Assembly: GCF_008274805.1 (NCBI RefSeq)
Contig: NZ_CP022579.1
Location: 2,914,001-2,978,000, forward strand
Origin: Oryzomicrobium terrae
GTDB lineage: Bacteria > Pseudomonadota > Gammaproteobacteria > Burkholderiales > Rhodocyclaceae
Reading direction: 5' to 3'
Length of the DNA stretch: 64,000 nucleotides
The position numbers and the translations under genes were made by a program. A model generated the notes under the pieces. That model did no database searches. It was not told where the DNA came from and saw only the letters and a list, made by a program, of their open reading frames with translations. This document shows, in pieces, positions 1 through 9,709 of the stretch (its first letter is position 1; each line of letters opens with the position of its first letter).

Positions 1-607
1 CTTCCAGGGCCCGGCCGACACGGCGATTGACCAGGAACACGCCGAGCAGGGTGAGAAAGCCCGCCGGCAGCAGCCACCAGGCCGTCTGGGCGAGGAAACC
101 GCCGCGCAGGCCGGCCAACGCACCGGTCAGATCCTGGCGCACCTCGATCACCCCCAGGGTATCGCCGGCGGACACGCCGTCGTGGCACCCCAGGCATTTG
201 CGCTCGGCCTGTAGCGGGTAGAGCAGGCGGATACGCTCATCGCTGACCCGATGGAAGGACTGGCCGCTGGCCAGCACCTGCTGCAATTCGCCATCCAGGG
301 GCGGTTGCTCGATGGCGCCGTACTGGGCCTCGACCCGGGGGCCCCGATAAATCTGCACCACGGCGCCCTGGCCGGCATTGGCCTCCCGGGTGCGGGCGAC
401 GAAGCGTTCGGCCTGGGCGCGGCTCCAGCCGGTGGACATCAGCTCGTACATGGCGACGAAGGTGGTCCGGGCGGTGGCCTCGGCCGATTCCCGCGCCTGG
501 GTGGTCACCGCCACGTCGAACGCACGGGACACGGCCAGGTAGCTGCCGGCAAACAGAACGGAGCCGGTCAGAATCGACCCGGCCAGGATGAAGGTGCGAA
601 TTTTCAT
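1..607 (-). CDS. Membrane sensor with periplasmic c-type haem site (partial)
   Basis: This is the N-terminal part (about 202 residues) of a minus-strand gene that runs off the left edge. The first ~25 residues form a membrane anchor (MKIRTFILAGSILTGSVLF). A periplasmic domain of ~140 residues follows and contains CLGCH, a CXXCH c-type haem attachment motif. A second membrane segment (WWLLPAGFLTLLGVFLV) and the start of the cytoplasmic part come next. The layout fits DUF3365/Tll0287-like haem or redox sensor modules fused to HAMP plus an output domain (kinase, GGDEF or chemoreceptor). The output domain lies outside the window, so the function is inferred. The ATG at 607 has a purine-rich GGGAGAG upstream. 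Confidence 0.8.
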   Translation of the reverse strand, partial: MKIRTFILAGSILTGSVLFAGSYLAVSRAFDVAVTTQARESAEATARTTFVAMYELMSTGWSRAQAERFVARTREANAGQGAVVQIYRGPRVEAQYGAIEQPPLDGELQQVLASGQSFHRVSDERIRLLYPLQAERKCLGCHDGVSAGDTLGVIEVRQDLTGALAGLRGGFLAQTAWWLLPAGFLTLLGVFLVNRRVGRALE

Positions 608-853
608 GTGCGTAGGCTCTCCCATGACCCGGGGCACGCCCGGATCCGGCGGCGCTCGGGCCGCCTTCCTGCCAATTTATTTACCGATGGCATATTACCC
701 CACCCCCTCGCCCCGGCGCAGGGCAAATTTCTGTTCCAGAGGGCGAAAAGCCGCTACCGGCGGGCTTCTGCGGCAGCGCAGCACCAGGGCGGGGCATCGC
801 GGTACAATCCGCCGCTGATAGTTGTTATCGCATCCTAGCTTTCGGAGTTTTTC

Positions 854-1867
854 ATGCGCCGCATCACCCTCACCCGCTTCCTCATCGAAGCCCAACGCCA
901 GCAAGGCGCCCAAAATAGCGACCTGCGCCTCCTCATCGAGGTGGTGGCGCGGGCCTGTAAAGCCATTTCGGTGGCCATCGGCAAGGGCAGCCTGGGCGGC
1001 GTCCTGGGCGATGCCGGCAGCGATAACGTGCAGGGCGAAGCGCAGAAGAAGCTCGACGTGCTGTCCAACGAAATCCTGCTCGAAGCCAACGAGTGGGGCG
1101 GCCACCTGGCCGGCATGGCCTCCGAGGAAATGGAACTGCCCCACGCCATCCCCACCGAATACCCCAAGGGCGAATACCTGCTGCTGTTCGATCCCCTCGA
1201 CGGCTCCTCCAACATCGACGTCAACATTTCGGTGGGCACCATCTTCTCGGTGCTCAAGTGCGCCAACGCCGGCTGTGACCTGCACGACCACGACTTCATG
1301 CAGAAGGGCACCCAGCAGGTGGCCGCCGGTTACACGGTGTACGGGCCGTCGACCCTGTTGGTACTGACCCTGGGCAACGGCGTGCACTGCTTCACCCTGG
1401 ACCGGGAACTGGGCTCCTTCGTGCTGACCAAGGAAAACCTGTCGATCCCCGAGGACACCCGCGAATTCGCCATCAACATGTCCAACCAGCGTTTCTGGGA
1501 AAAGCCCGTGCAGCGCTATGTGGACGAGCTGTTGCAGGGCAAGGAAGGCCCCCGCGGCAAGGACTTCAACATGCGTTGGGTCGCCTCGATGGTGGCCGAC
1601 GTGCATCGCATCCTCACCCGGGGCGGCCTCTTCATGTACCCCTTGGACAGCAAGACCGTGGCCCAGGGCGGCAAGCTGCGCCTGATGTACGAAGCCAACC
1701 CGATGGCCTTCATCGTCGAGCAGGCCGGCGGCGCCGCCACCACGGGTCGCGAGCGCATCCTCGACCTGCAGCCCACCGGCCTGCACCAGCGGGTGCCGGT
1801 GGTGCTCGGTTCGAAGAACGAAGTGGAGCGGGTCACCCGCTACCACCTCGAAGGCAGCCAAGGCTAA
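854..1867 (+). CDS. fbp: Class I fructose-1,6-bisphosphatase
   Basis: Hydrolyses fructose-1,6-bisphosphate to fructose-6-phosphate in gluconeogenesis and in Calvin-cycle regeneration; cytoplasmic. It has 337 residues, the normal length for class I FBPase. The metal-binding signature [12 protein letters not shown] starts near residue 113, and a late segment [20 protein letters not shown] is typical of the family. The ATG at 854 has CGGAG about six bases upstream; a TACAAT hexamer at 803-808 may be its -10. Phosphoribulokinase follows after 23 bp, so the two are probably co-transcribed, which points to a Calvin-cycle role besides gluconeogenesis. Confidence 0.97.
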   Translation: MRRITLTRFLIEAQRQQGAQNSDLRLLIEVVARACKAISVAIGKGSLGGVLGDAGSDNVQGEAQKKLDVLSNEILLEANEWGGHLAGMASEEMELPHAIPTEYPKGEYLLLFDPLDGSSNIDVNISVGTIFSVLKCANAGCDLHDHDFMQKGTQQVAAGYTVYGPSTLLVLTLGNGVHCFTLDRELGSFVLTKENLSIPEDTREFAINMSNQRFWEKPVQRYVDELLQGKEGPRGKDFNMRWVASMVADVHRILTRGGLFMYPLDSKTVAQGGKLRLMYEANPMAFIVEQAGGAATTGRERILDLQPTGLHQRVPVVLGSKNEVERVTRYHLEGSQG

Positions 1868-1890
1868 GCCCGCCGGGAGGCCCGCACCCC

Positions 1891-2766
1891 ATGTCGGTCA
1901 AGCACCCCATCATCGCCGTCACCGGATCCTCCGGGTCCGGCACGACCACGGTTCGCCACACCTTCGAGCGCATTTTCTGGCGCGAGAACGTCAAGGCCGT
2001 GCTGATCGACGGGGACAGCTACCACCGCTACACCCGGGCCGAAATGCATCAGAAGATCCAGGAGGCGGAGACCGCCGGTCACCGCCCCCCCTCCCATTTC
2101 GGCCCCGATGCCAACTTGCTGGCCGAACTGGAAATCTTCTTCCGCGAATACGCGGCCAGCGGCACCGGACAGATGCGCCACTACGTTCATGACGAAGCCG
2201 ATTCGCTGAAGTGGGGCCAACCCCTGGGCACCTTCACCGCCTGGGAAGACATCCCGGCCAATACCGATCTGCTCTTCTACGAGGGGTTGCACGGCGCGGT
2301 GGTGACCGACACGGTGGACGTGGCGCGCTACCCGGACCTGCTCATCGGCGTAGTGCCGACCATCAACCTGGAATGGATCCAGAAGATCCACCGCGATACC
2401 CGCACCCGGGGCTATTCGCTGGAGGCGGTGACCCACACCATCCTGCGCCGCATGCACGACTATGTGCATACCATCACCCCCCAGTTCTCGCGCACCCACA
2501 TCAATTTCCAGCGGGTGCCGGTGGTGGATACCTCCAACCCGTTCATTGCCCGGGATATCCCCAGCCAGGACGAGAGCTTCGTCATCATCCGCTTCGCCAA
2601 TCCGCGCGGCGTCGACTTCCCCTACCTGCTCAACATGATCGCCGACAGCTTCATGAGCCGCCCCAACACCATCGTCGTGCCCGGGGGCAAGATGAACCTG
2701 GCCATGGAACTGATCCTCACCCCCTTCGTCTGGCGTCTCATGGAGCGCCGCCTCGGCGCCGGCTGA
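1891..2766 (+). CDS. prk: Phosphoribulokinase
   Basis: Phosphorylates ribulose-5-phosphate to ribulose-1,5-bisphosphate with ATP, the step that makes the CO2 acceptor for RuBisCO. The protein has 291 residues, the length of the octameric proteobacterial type. The P-loop GSSGSGTTT lies at residues 12-20, followed by [14 protein letters not shown], and LFYEGLHG is visible in the middle. The start at 1891 is chosen because the P-loop then sits at the usual N-terminal position and GGGAGG lies upstream; a longer reading would overlap fbp. Neighbours fbp and tkt support a pentose-phosphate regeneration role. RuBisCO itself is not in this window. Confidence 0.96.
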   Translation: MSVKHPIIAVTGSSGSGTTTVRHTFERIFWRENVKAVLIDGDSYHRYTRAEMHQKIQEAETAGHRPPSHFGPDANLLAELEIFFREYAASGTGQMRHYVHDEADSLKWGQPLGTFTAWEDIPANTDLLFYEGLHGAVVTDTVDVARYPDLLIGVVPTINLEWIQKIHRDTRTRGYSLEAVTHTILRRMHDYVHTITPQFSRTHINFQRVPVVDTSNPFIARDIPSQDESFVIIRFANPRGVDFPYLLNMIADSFMSRPNTIVVPGGKMNLAMELILTPFVWRLMERRLGAG

Positions 2767-2850
2767 GCCTCTGCGCCCCATCCCGGGGCATGCACGCGCC
2801 CCTGAACAGCCCTGCTCCGGTGGGCAGCCCCGATTGCCGCAGTGCAAAAT

Positions 2851-2880
2851 TTGTTCAAGCCCCCTGTTTTGGCGGATAAT
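2851..2880 (+). promoter_or_regulatory. Candidate sigma-70 promoter of tkt
   Basis: TTGTTC (2851-2856) and GATAAT (2875-2880) are separated by 18 bp, a good match to a vegetative promoter. It would start transcription near 2887, just before the GTG chosen for transketolase. It implies that tkt can be transcribed independently of fbp-prk. Confidence 0.55.
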
Positions 2881-2908
2881 TTCGGTTTTTGCTGACTTGG
2901 CCGCCGTC

Positions 2909-4924
2909 GTGTCTTCCTCTGCCTCCGCCACTACCGAATTCCTGCTTTCTCCCCTGACCGGCGCCATCCGTGCCCTTGCCATGGATGCGGTGCAAAAAGC
3001 CAATTCCGGTCACCCGGGCATGCCCATGGGCATGGCCGAAATCGCTGAAGTCCTGTGGCGCCGGCACCTCAAGCACAACCCGGCCAATCCGCAATGGCCC
3101 GACCGGGACCGTTTCGTGCTCTCCAACGGTCACGGCTCCATGCTGCTCTACAGCCTGCTGCACCTGACCGGCTACGACGTCTCCATCGACGATCTGAAAA
3201 ACTTCCGCCAGCTGCACAGCAAGACCCCGGGCCACCCGGAAGTGGGCTATACCCCGGGCATCGAGACCACCACCGGCCCCCTGGGTCAGGGCATCAGCAA
3301 CGCCGTGGGCCTGGCCCTGGCGGAAAAGATCCTCGCCGCCGAGTTCAACAAACCCGGCCACGCCGTCGTCGATCACTACACCTACACCTTCCTCGGCGAC
3401 GGCTGCCTCATGGAGGGCGTCTCCCACGAAGCCTGCTCCCTGGCTGGCACCCTGGGCCTGGGCAAGCTGATCGCCTTTTACGACGACAACGGCATCTCCA
3501 TCGACGGCCACGTCGAAGGCTGGTTCACCGACGACACCCCGAAGCGCTTCGAAGCCTACGGCTGGCAGGTCATCCCCAATGTGGACGGCCACAACGCCAG
3601 CGCCATCGAGGCCGCCCTGCTGCAGGCCCAGGCCGAGGGCAACAAGCCCACCCTGATCTGCTGCAAGACCAAGATCGGCATGGGCTCCCCCAACAAGGCC
3701 GACAGCCACGACGTGCACGGCGCCCCCCTGGGCGATGCGGAAATCGCCGCTACCCGGGCCGCCATCGGCTGGAACCACGCTCCCTTTGAAGTCCCCGCCG
3801 ACGTGTACGCCGCCTGGGATGGCAAGAAAAAAGGCCAGGCTGCCGAAGCCCAGTGGAACGAGCGTTTCGCCGCCTACGCTGCCGCCTTTCCGGCAGAAGC
3901 CGCCGAGTTCCAGCGCCGCATGGCTGGCAAGCTGCCCGCCAACTGGCAGCAGGTGGTGGATGCCTACATCGCCGACACCGCTGCCAAGGCCGAGAACATC
4001 GCCACCCGCAAGGCCAGCCAAAACGCCATCGCCGCCCTGGTGCCGAACCTGCCGGAAGTGGTGGGCGGCTCCGCCGACCTGGCCGGTTCCAACCTGACCC
4101 TGTGGAAGGCTGCCAAGGGCGTCACCCGCAAGGACGGCGGCAACTACGTCTATTACGGCGTGCGCGAATTCGGCATGACCGCCATCGCCAACGGTCTGGC
4201 CCTGCACGGCGGCCTGATTCCCTACACCGCCACCTTCCTGGTGTTCTCCGACTACGCCCGCAACGCCATCCGCATGGCGGCGCTGATGAAGCAGCGCCAG
4301 ATCATGGTCTACACCCATGACTCCATCGGCCTGGGCGAGGACGGCCCGACCCACCAGCCGGTGGAACACGTGCCTTCCCTGCGCCTGATCCCCAATCTGG
4401 ACGTGTGGCGCCCCGCCGACTCCACCGAGACCGCCGTGGCCTGGGCCAATGCCGTGGAACGCCATGACGGTCCTTCCGTCCTGGCCCTGTCCCGCCAGAA
4501 CCTGCCCAATGTCACCGCCGGCATCAGCGCCGAGACCATCCGCCGCGGCGGCTACGTGCTGTCCGAGGCCAAGGGCGAAGCCCAGGTGGTGCTGATCGCC
4601 ACCGGCTCCGAGATCAAGCTGGCCCTGGACGCCCAGAAGGCCCTGGGCGAAGAAGGCATCGCCGCCCGCGTCGTCTCCATGCCCTGCGTCGAAGCCTTCG
4701 AACGTCAGGACGAGGCCTACCGCCAGCAGGTGCTGGGCAGCGTCCCGCGCCGCGTCGCCATCGAAGCCGCCCACACGGGTCTATGGCACAAGTACGTGGG
4801 CCGTTGCGGCGCTGTAGTGAGCATCGACCACTTCGGCGAATCGGCCCCCGCCGGCAAGCTGTTCGAACTCTTCGGCTTCACCGTGGCCAACGTGGTGAAG
4901 ACCGTTAAGGAAGTCCTGCAATAA
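2909..4924 (+). CDS. tkt: Transketolase
   Basis: TDP-dependent transfer of two-carbon ketol units in the non-oxidative pentose phosphate and Calvin pathways. It has 671 residues from the GTG at 2909. The N-terminal signature [23 protein letters not shown], cut here only for description, begins near residue 19. The thiamine-diphosphate motif starts GDGCLMEG near residue 164 and ends at [11 protein letters not shown] pyrimidine domain with ANGLALHGG and a C-terminal domain with [10 protein letters not shown] follow. The frame is open further upstream, but those codons lie inside the candidate promoter, so the GTG start is preferred; the start is the only uncertain point. gap follows 61 bp downstream. 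Confidence 0.95.
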   Translation: MSSSASATTEFLLSPLTGAIRALAMDAVQKANSGHPGMPMGMAEIAEVLWRRHLKHNPANPQWPDRDRFVLSNGHGSMLLYSLLHLTGYDVSIDDLKNFRQLHSKTPGHPEVGYTPGIETTTGPLGQGISNAVGLALAEKILAAEFNKPGHAVVDHYTYTFLGDGCLMEGVSHEACSLAGTLGLGKLIAFYDDNGISIDGHVEGWFTDDTPKRFEAYGWQVIPNVDGHNASAIEAALLQAQAEGNKPTLICCKTKIGMGSPNKADSHDVHGAPLGDAEIAATRAAIGWNHAPFEVPADVYAAWDGKKKGQAAEAQWNERFAAYAAAFPAEAAEFQRRMAGKLPANWQQVVDAYIADTAAKAENIATRKASQNAIAALVPNLPEVVGGSADLAGSNLTLWKAAKGVTRKDGGNYVYYGVREFGMTAIANGLALHGGLIPYTATFLVFSDYARNAIRMAALMKQRQIMVYTHDSIGLGEDGPTHQPVEHVPSLRLIPNLDVWRPADSTETAVAWANAVERHDGPSVLALSRQNLPNVTAGISAETIRRGGYVLSEAKGEAQVVLIATGSEIKLALDAQKALGEEGIAARVVSMPCVEAFERQDEAYRQQVLGSVPRRVAIEAAHTGLWHKYVGRCGAVVSIDHFGESAPAGKLFELFGFTVANVVKTVKEVLQ

Positions 4925-4985
4925 GGGAGGAGCGCGGCCCGCAAGACCGCGCCATCAGGTTTTTTAGATAGAGGAGAGAAGTACC

Positions 4986-6014
<1,029 letters not shown>

Positions 6015-6033
6015 GCCTTTCCTGCGCCAGGCA

Positions 6034-6076
6034 CAAAAAAACCGCCGGCACCCTCACGGGGCCGGCGGTTTTTCTT
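6034..6076 (+). terminator. Intrinsic terminator after gap
   Basis: The stem ACCGCCGGC / GCCGGCGGT has an 11-base loop. An A-tract precedes it and TTTTTCTTT follows it, so it may act in both directions. It closes the tkt-gap unit. Confidence 0.9.
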
Positions 6077-6151
6077 TAGCCCACTGTCCCAGCAAGACTT
6101 GCCGCGTATCCGGTGGCAGCACAGCCACTATCCGCCTTTATGCGGCGCATG

Positions 6152-6565
6152 GGACGATTATCGTCGCCGCCATATCGGCACATCAGAACAATTCCTATAC
6201 CGTCCGGGTGTCATTGCCCGCTTCCAGCAGGTAGTTGCGGACTCCCGCTCAGCCAACAGCCACTCCACTTCGCTTCATGACAACACCACCGCTACCCGCT
6301 TGGGCTTCTTGAGCCGCTCCAGGCCAGCCAGGACAACTCGACATGCAGCACGTCACGATAGAGGAACAACCAGGCCGCCAAAGCCTGCCGGTGCGTCGAT
6401 GCGGCCACGTTTTGATCACAAGCCAGATGCCAAAGAAATGCCAGCACCCCGCTCACCCCCATCTCCCGGGCTAGCAGAACGACAAAACCCACTACCCACT
6501 CGACATAAATCCGTTCGATTCTTATGCTGTGACGTTTGCAGCGGAGAGGTATGCCGTCCGCTTCA
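6152..6565 (-). pseudogene. Remnant of an integron-type tyrosine recombinase (integrase)
   Basis: Read on the minus strand from ~6565, the frame carries HSIRIERIYVEW, then REMG, then NVAASTHRQALAAWLFLYRDVL. These are the N-terminal core-binding region of integron integrases (compare S-x-R-TEQAYVxW and VSxSTHRQALAALLFFY). After a frameshift near 6310 the other frame reads KRVAVVLS-stop-SEVEWLLAE, matching RLPVVLTxxEV. Sequence then jumps directly to LLEAGNDTRTV-stop-ELF (6240 to ~6180), matching the C-terminal LLxxGYDIRTVQELLGH. The central domain with catalytic R, K and HxxR is deleted, and stops and a frameshift are present. The gene is certainly dead. The assignment to the integron class, rather than another recombinase subgroup, is inferred from these fragments. 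Confidence 0.75.
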
Positions 6566-6602
6566 CGTTATGCCTCATCAGAAGACGCAGGGGTTGCTTC
6601 TT

Positions 6603-7061
6603 ATGAAATGGTTCTTTTTAGCCTTTATTGCACTACTTGCCGTTACTGGCAATGCTGCCATTTTCGAGAGAATTTCCTTGGGTAGGGCGCTTGGTGGTAT
6701 TGCCTTTAACCTTTTCACCCTTTCTTTGATTTTAATTTGGTTGGCATCGTATTTCTCCGACGCTCCAACGAAAGCACAACGTCTTGTGCTCGGCCATGCG
6801 ACGCTCATGTTGGCGGCTGGTATTGGAATATCCCGAATCGGCATAAACATGGCATTGGCAAACTCATGTGAGAGCTTGATATTCGGCAACAAACCGAACA
6901 GTTTCCTTAGTCTGTTTGCAACCCACCTACAGTCGCTTGGCTATTGCCGAGAGCTTGGATTTGGCGTTTTTATCTTCGGTTTGTTTATGGGATACCCAAG
7001 CATTCGTTTATTCGTAGGCATAAAAAGCCGCTCCAGCGGCCCGCCTTACCTTAAATATTAG
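6603..7061 (+). CDS. Orphan low-GC membrane protein
   Basis: I do not recognise this 152-residue protein. It begins with a hydrophobic segment (MKWFFLAFIALLAVTGNAAIF) and has further probable membrane segments around residues 30-48 (FNLFTLSLILIWLASYF), 65-80 and 120-135 (ELGFGVFIFGLFMG). Its base composition is clearly richer in A+T than its neighbours, and codons such as TTT, ATT and AAA are common, which indicates transfer. AGGGG lies 10 bases before the ATG at 6603; an in-frame ATG at 6570 is an alternative start. It lies beside the decayed integrase and points away from it, as a cassette gene would. The 3' end overlaps the next minus-strand gene by 11 bp. Confidence 0.6.
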   Translation: MKWFFLAFIALLAVTGNAAIFERISLGRALGGIAFNLFTLSLILIWLASYFSDAPTKAQRLVLGHATLMLAAGIGISRIGINMALANSCESLIFGNKPNSFLSLFATHLQSLGYCRELGFGVFIFGLFMGYPSIRLFVGIKSRSSGPPYLKY

Positions 7062-7063
7062 GC
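7017..7063 (+). other. Possible degenerate attC-like site
   Basis: GGCATAA (7017-7023) and ATTAGGC (7057-7063) resemble the outer R'' and R' boxes of an integron attC site, whose consensus ends are RYYYAAC and GTTRRRY; each has one mismatch at the invariant base. Between them is a perfect hairpin GCCGCT-CC-AGCGGC. A GTTATGC at 6567-6573 could be the matching 5' junction. The lengths are plausible but the motifs are short, so this is a tentative call that depends on the neighbouring integrase remnant. Confidence 0.3.
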
Positions 7064-7566
7064 CGCACAATCAGGCCCTGCCGTGCCCTGCTCGTTGCGG
7101 CGACAACAGCGCCCCCCCCACCGACGCTGTCTCCGCCCTTGAGTGCCTGAACACCGGCTAGCGCGGGGTCCTTCACTTCGCCGGATTCATCCTTCTTGCC
7201 CAGGATTTTCTCCCGCATGCGGCGGCCGATCTCGTCTTCCATCGCCATGCGCTTTTCCGGTGGCAGGGCGTTGAGTTCATCCTCGGTCAGGCCCAGTTCC
7301 TTGAGAATTGCTTCGCGCATGTGCTCCATGGGGGAGCGGTTCAGGTAGTCGACCAGATACTGGCGGGCGGTCTCGTTCTCCGCTTTGGCCTTGGCGCTCT
7401 TTTCCTCGGCGGTCAGCATCTTCTTGTCGTCCGGAGTGCTGCCGCCCGATGCGGCGGGACTTCCCGCCTGGGCCAGGGCGCCCTGGAAATCTCCGCCGGC
7501 GAAGAAGGCCTCGGTCTGATAGCACCGGGCAGTGGACGAAGCGTCGTAGCGAGAATCGACTTTCAT
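7051..7566 (-). CDS. Hypothetical cytoplasmic protein
   Basis: 171 residues with no signal peptide or membrane segment. Residues ~45-70 are Lys/Glu/Ala-rich and likely helical (LTAEEKSAKAKAENETARQYL). A conserved-looking block MEHMREAILKELGLTEDEL followed by LPPEKRMAMEDEIGRRMREK occurs around residues 80-120; similar blocks appear in uncharacterised proteobacterial proteins. The C-terminus is Gly/Ala-rich. The last ~15 residues are encoded within the suspected recombination junction, so the native C-terminus may have been replaced. The ribosome-binding site is weak. Function unknown. Confidence 0.6.
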   Translation of the reverse strand: MKVDSRYDASSTARCYQTEAFFAGGDFQGALAQAGSPAASGGSTPDDKKMLTAEEKSAKAKAENETARQYLVDYLNRSPMEHMREAILKELGLTEDELNALPPEKRMAMEDEIGRRMREKILGKKDESGEVKDPALAGVQALKGGDSVGGGGAVVAATSRARQGLIVRPNI

Positions 7567-7793
7567 GACGGATACTCTGGATGGTTACGGCTATGCATAC
7601 TGCAAACCCCGTGCCACTTCAGCCGATGCCCCCAAGCGTGGGCACAACGTGCCATTGAGGATCTGCACGCCTCCCGAAGCGGCAAAACCTACCGCTAATC
7701 CCGCAGAGATTGCCGCCCATCGCCGTCAGCCGACTCCGAATTTAGTCCCTGAGGCGGTAAAATTCCGCCTTTACCTCACCCCCCGAGAACGCC

Positions 7794-8831
7794 GTGTCCG
7801 GCCTCCCCCGCCCCCTCCGCCTTGCCATCAACGGTTACGGCCGCATCGGCCGCTGCTTTCTGCGCGCCCTGTATGAACGCGGCCTGGCGGACGATCTCCA
7901 GGTCGTGGTCATCAATGAACCGGCCAACGCCGAGAGCATTGCCTACCTGACCCGCTTCGACTCCACCCACGGTCGCTTTCCTGCACCGGTGGCCCTGGAA
8001 GGCGAAACCCTGATCATCGACGGCCGGCCCATCGCCCTGACCCACGCCACGACGCCGGAAGGGGTGGACTGGCGCAGCCTGAAGATCGACCTGCTGGTGG
8101 AATGCTCGGGGCAGTACAGCAACCGGGCCGGCCTGGCGCGCTTCCTCGCCGCCGGCTGCCCCCGGCTGCTGCTCTCCCACCCCGCCAACAGTGCCGCCGA
8201 CGTGGATGCGACGGTGGTCTATGGCCTCAACCACGGCCGCCTGACCGGGGATGAGCGGCTCATTTCGAACGCCTCGTGCACCACCAACGCGGTGGTGCCG
8301 GTGCTCGACCTGCTGCACCGGGAACTGGGGCTGGAGCAGGTGCTGCTCACCACCCTGCATTCGGTCATGAACGACCAGCCCCTGGCCGACGGTTACCACC
8401 ACGATGATCTGCGCCGCACCCGCTCGGCCATGCAGTCGATGATCCCCGTATCCACCGGATTGGCCCGGGGCGTGGAGCGCCTCCTGCCGGCCCTGGCCGG
8501 CCGGGTCCTGGCCAAGGCGATTCGGGTGCCAACCCTCAACGTCTCGGCCATCGACCTCACCGTCACCCTGGCCAGGGACACCACCCCCGCAGCGGTTAAC
8601 GATCTGCTGCGCCAGGCCGCTCAAGGCCCCTGGCAGGGCGTGCTTGCCACCTCCGGCGATCCCCATGCCTCCATCGACTTCAACCACGACCCCCATTCGG
8701 CCATCGTGGACACCAGCCAGACCCGGGCCGGTGGGCCGCGCCTGATCAACCTGTTCATCTGGTTCGACAACGAGTGGGGGTTCAGCAACCGGCTGCTCGA
8801 TACCGCCGTGGCTCTGGCGGGCGCCAAGTAA
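7794..8831 (+). CDS. epd: Epd-type glyceraldehyde-3-phosphate/erythrose-4-phosphate dehydrogenase
   Basis: A second GAPDH-fold enzyme of 345 residues that starts with GTG at 7794. Rossmann motif INGYGRIGRC; catalytic C162 in [12 protein letters not shown], where the usual second cysteine is Ala; catalytic His in TTLHSVMNDQ; C-terminal WFDNEWGFSNRLLDT. HSVMNDQ and DFNHDPHSAIVD are the family features that separate erythrose-4-phosphate dehydrogenase (vitamin B6 branch) from glycolytic GAPDH. The order epd, pgk, and later fba in the same direction matches the enterobacterial epd-pgk-fba arrangement. pdxA lies elsewhere in this window. Substrate preference cannot be settled from sequence, and it could be a Calvin-type GAPDH. 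Confidence 0.8.
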   Translation: MSGLPRPLRLAINGYGRIGRCFLRALYERGLADDLQVVVINEPANAESIAYLTRFDSTHGRFPAPVALEGETLIIDGRPIALTHATTPEGVDWRSLKIDLLVECSGQYSNRAGLARFLAAGCPRLLLSHPANSAADVDATVVYGLNHGRLTGDERLISNASCTTNAVVPVLDLLHRELGLEQVLLTTLHSVMNDQPLADGYHHDDLRRTRSAMQSMIPVSTGLARGVERLLPALAGRVLAKAIRVPTLNVSAIDLTVTLARDTTPAAVNDLLRQAAQGPWQGVLATSGDPHASIDFNHDPHSAIVDTSQTRAGGPRLINLFIWFDNEWGFSNRLLDTAVALAGAK

Positions 8832-8917
8832 TACAATCCGTGCCGCATTGATTCCAATGTCAAGATAACTGCCGGCTGCCCGGATCCCGGGCCCGAAACA
8901 CCACCAGGAGGGGAAAC

Positions 8918-9631
8918 ATGTCGTCTGTTCTGCGCACCACCGCACTGGCCGCGGCCCTGGCCATCCTCGGCGCCGGCTGCGCCAGCAAGACGGCCAAGCC
9001 CGACGAAGCCACCAAGCCGGCCCAGGAAGCCGCGCCTGCCGCGGCCGCCGCCCCGACCCTGCCACCCTGCCCCGCCCCGGCCAAGGTGACCGACAAGAAG
9101 GGCAAGACCACCGGCAAATCCAGCAAGACCAAGGCCGCCCCGGCACCGGCCCCCACCGACTGCACGCCGGCCGACGGCAGCGCCCCCGCTGCCAAGACGG
9201 CTCCTGCCCCGGCGGCCGAACCTGCCCCGGCGCCCGCCGCCGGCAAGGACGGCCCGGGCATGAAGAACGGCCTGGTGGTGGACTCGTCCAAGGTTGAGTC
9301 CGGCTACGGTCAGAAGGTCAAGGGTATTAACGACTGGGAAGGCGAGATCACCGGCCGCCCCGCCGCCGGCAGCAAGTTCACCCAGCTGAAGATCGGTATG
9401 TCGATGTCCCAGGTCACCTATCAGATCGGCCAACCCACCGACCAGGGCGCCTACATCACCGGCAAGGCCTGGATCCCCTTCTACTTCGGCAGCGACCGGC
9501 ACCGCTACGAACTGGTCTACAAGGGCCAGGGCCGGCTGATCTTTGCCGGCGGCGCCGGCTTCACCGGTGACTGGGGCTCCGGCCACCTGATCTGGATCAT
9601 CCACAACAGCGGCGAAGGCTGCTGTCGTTAA
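8918..9631 (+). CDS. Lipoprotein with Ala/Pro-rich linker and BamE/SmpA-like domain
   Basis: 237 residues. A signal peptide ends in the lipobox LGAGC, with lipidation expected near Cys21. Residues ~25-115 form a low-complexity linker rich in Ala, Pro, Lys and Thr. The C-terminal ~100 residues include FTQLKIGMSMSQVTYQIGQPT, the pattern of the SmpA/OmlA (BamE-like) fold found in small outer-membrane lipoproteins. A strong AGGAGG precedes the ATG. It sits between epd and pgk and is closed by its own terminator, so the link to carbon metabolism is only positional. Specific function unknown. Confidence 0.8.
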   Translation: MSSVLRTTALAAALAILGAGCASKTAKPDEATKPAQEAAPAAAAAPTLPPCPAPAKVTDKKGKTTGKSSKTKAAPAPAPTDCTPADGSAPAAKTAPAPAAEPAPAPAAGKDGPGMKNGLVVDSSKVESGYGQKVKGINDWEGEITGRPAAGSKFTQLKIGMSMSQVTYQIGQPTDQGAYITGKAWIPFYFGSDRHRYELVYKGQGRLIFAGGAGFTGDWGSGHLIWIIHNSGEGCCR

Positions 9632-9641
9632 GCCATTCATT

Positions 9642-9679
9642 GACGGCACGACGCACCAGCGCCGTGCCGTTTTGTTTTT
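9642..9679 (+). terminator. Intrinsic terminator between the lipoprotein gene and pgk
   Basis: The stem ACGGCACG / CGTGCCGT is followed by TTTTGTTTTT. It lies 30 bp before the pgk start, so pgk must either have a promoter overlapping it or depend on readthrough. Confidence 0.75.
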
Positions 9680-9709
9680 CCCGTTTTCTTTTTTTCGACG
9701 GTTCCCGCC

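Noticed and set aside
2834-2908. Longer N-terminus for transketolase
   Set aside because: These codons fall inside a good promoter (TTGTTC-18-GATAAT) and add residues that transketolases lack.
6099-7061. A 320-residue open frame on plus covering the region between gap and 7061
   Set aside because: Its first 168 codons overlie the integrase remnant in antisense and have no start signal; only the part from 6603 has a ribosome-binding site and membrane-protein composition.
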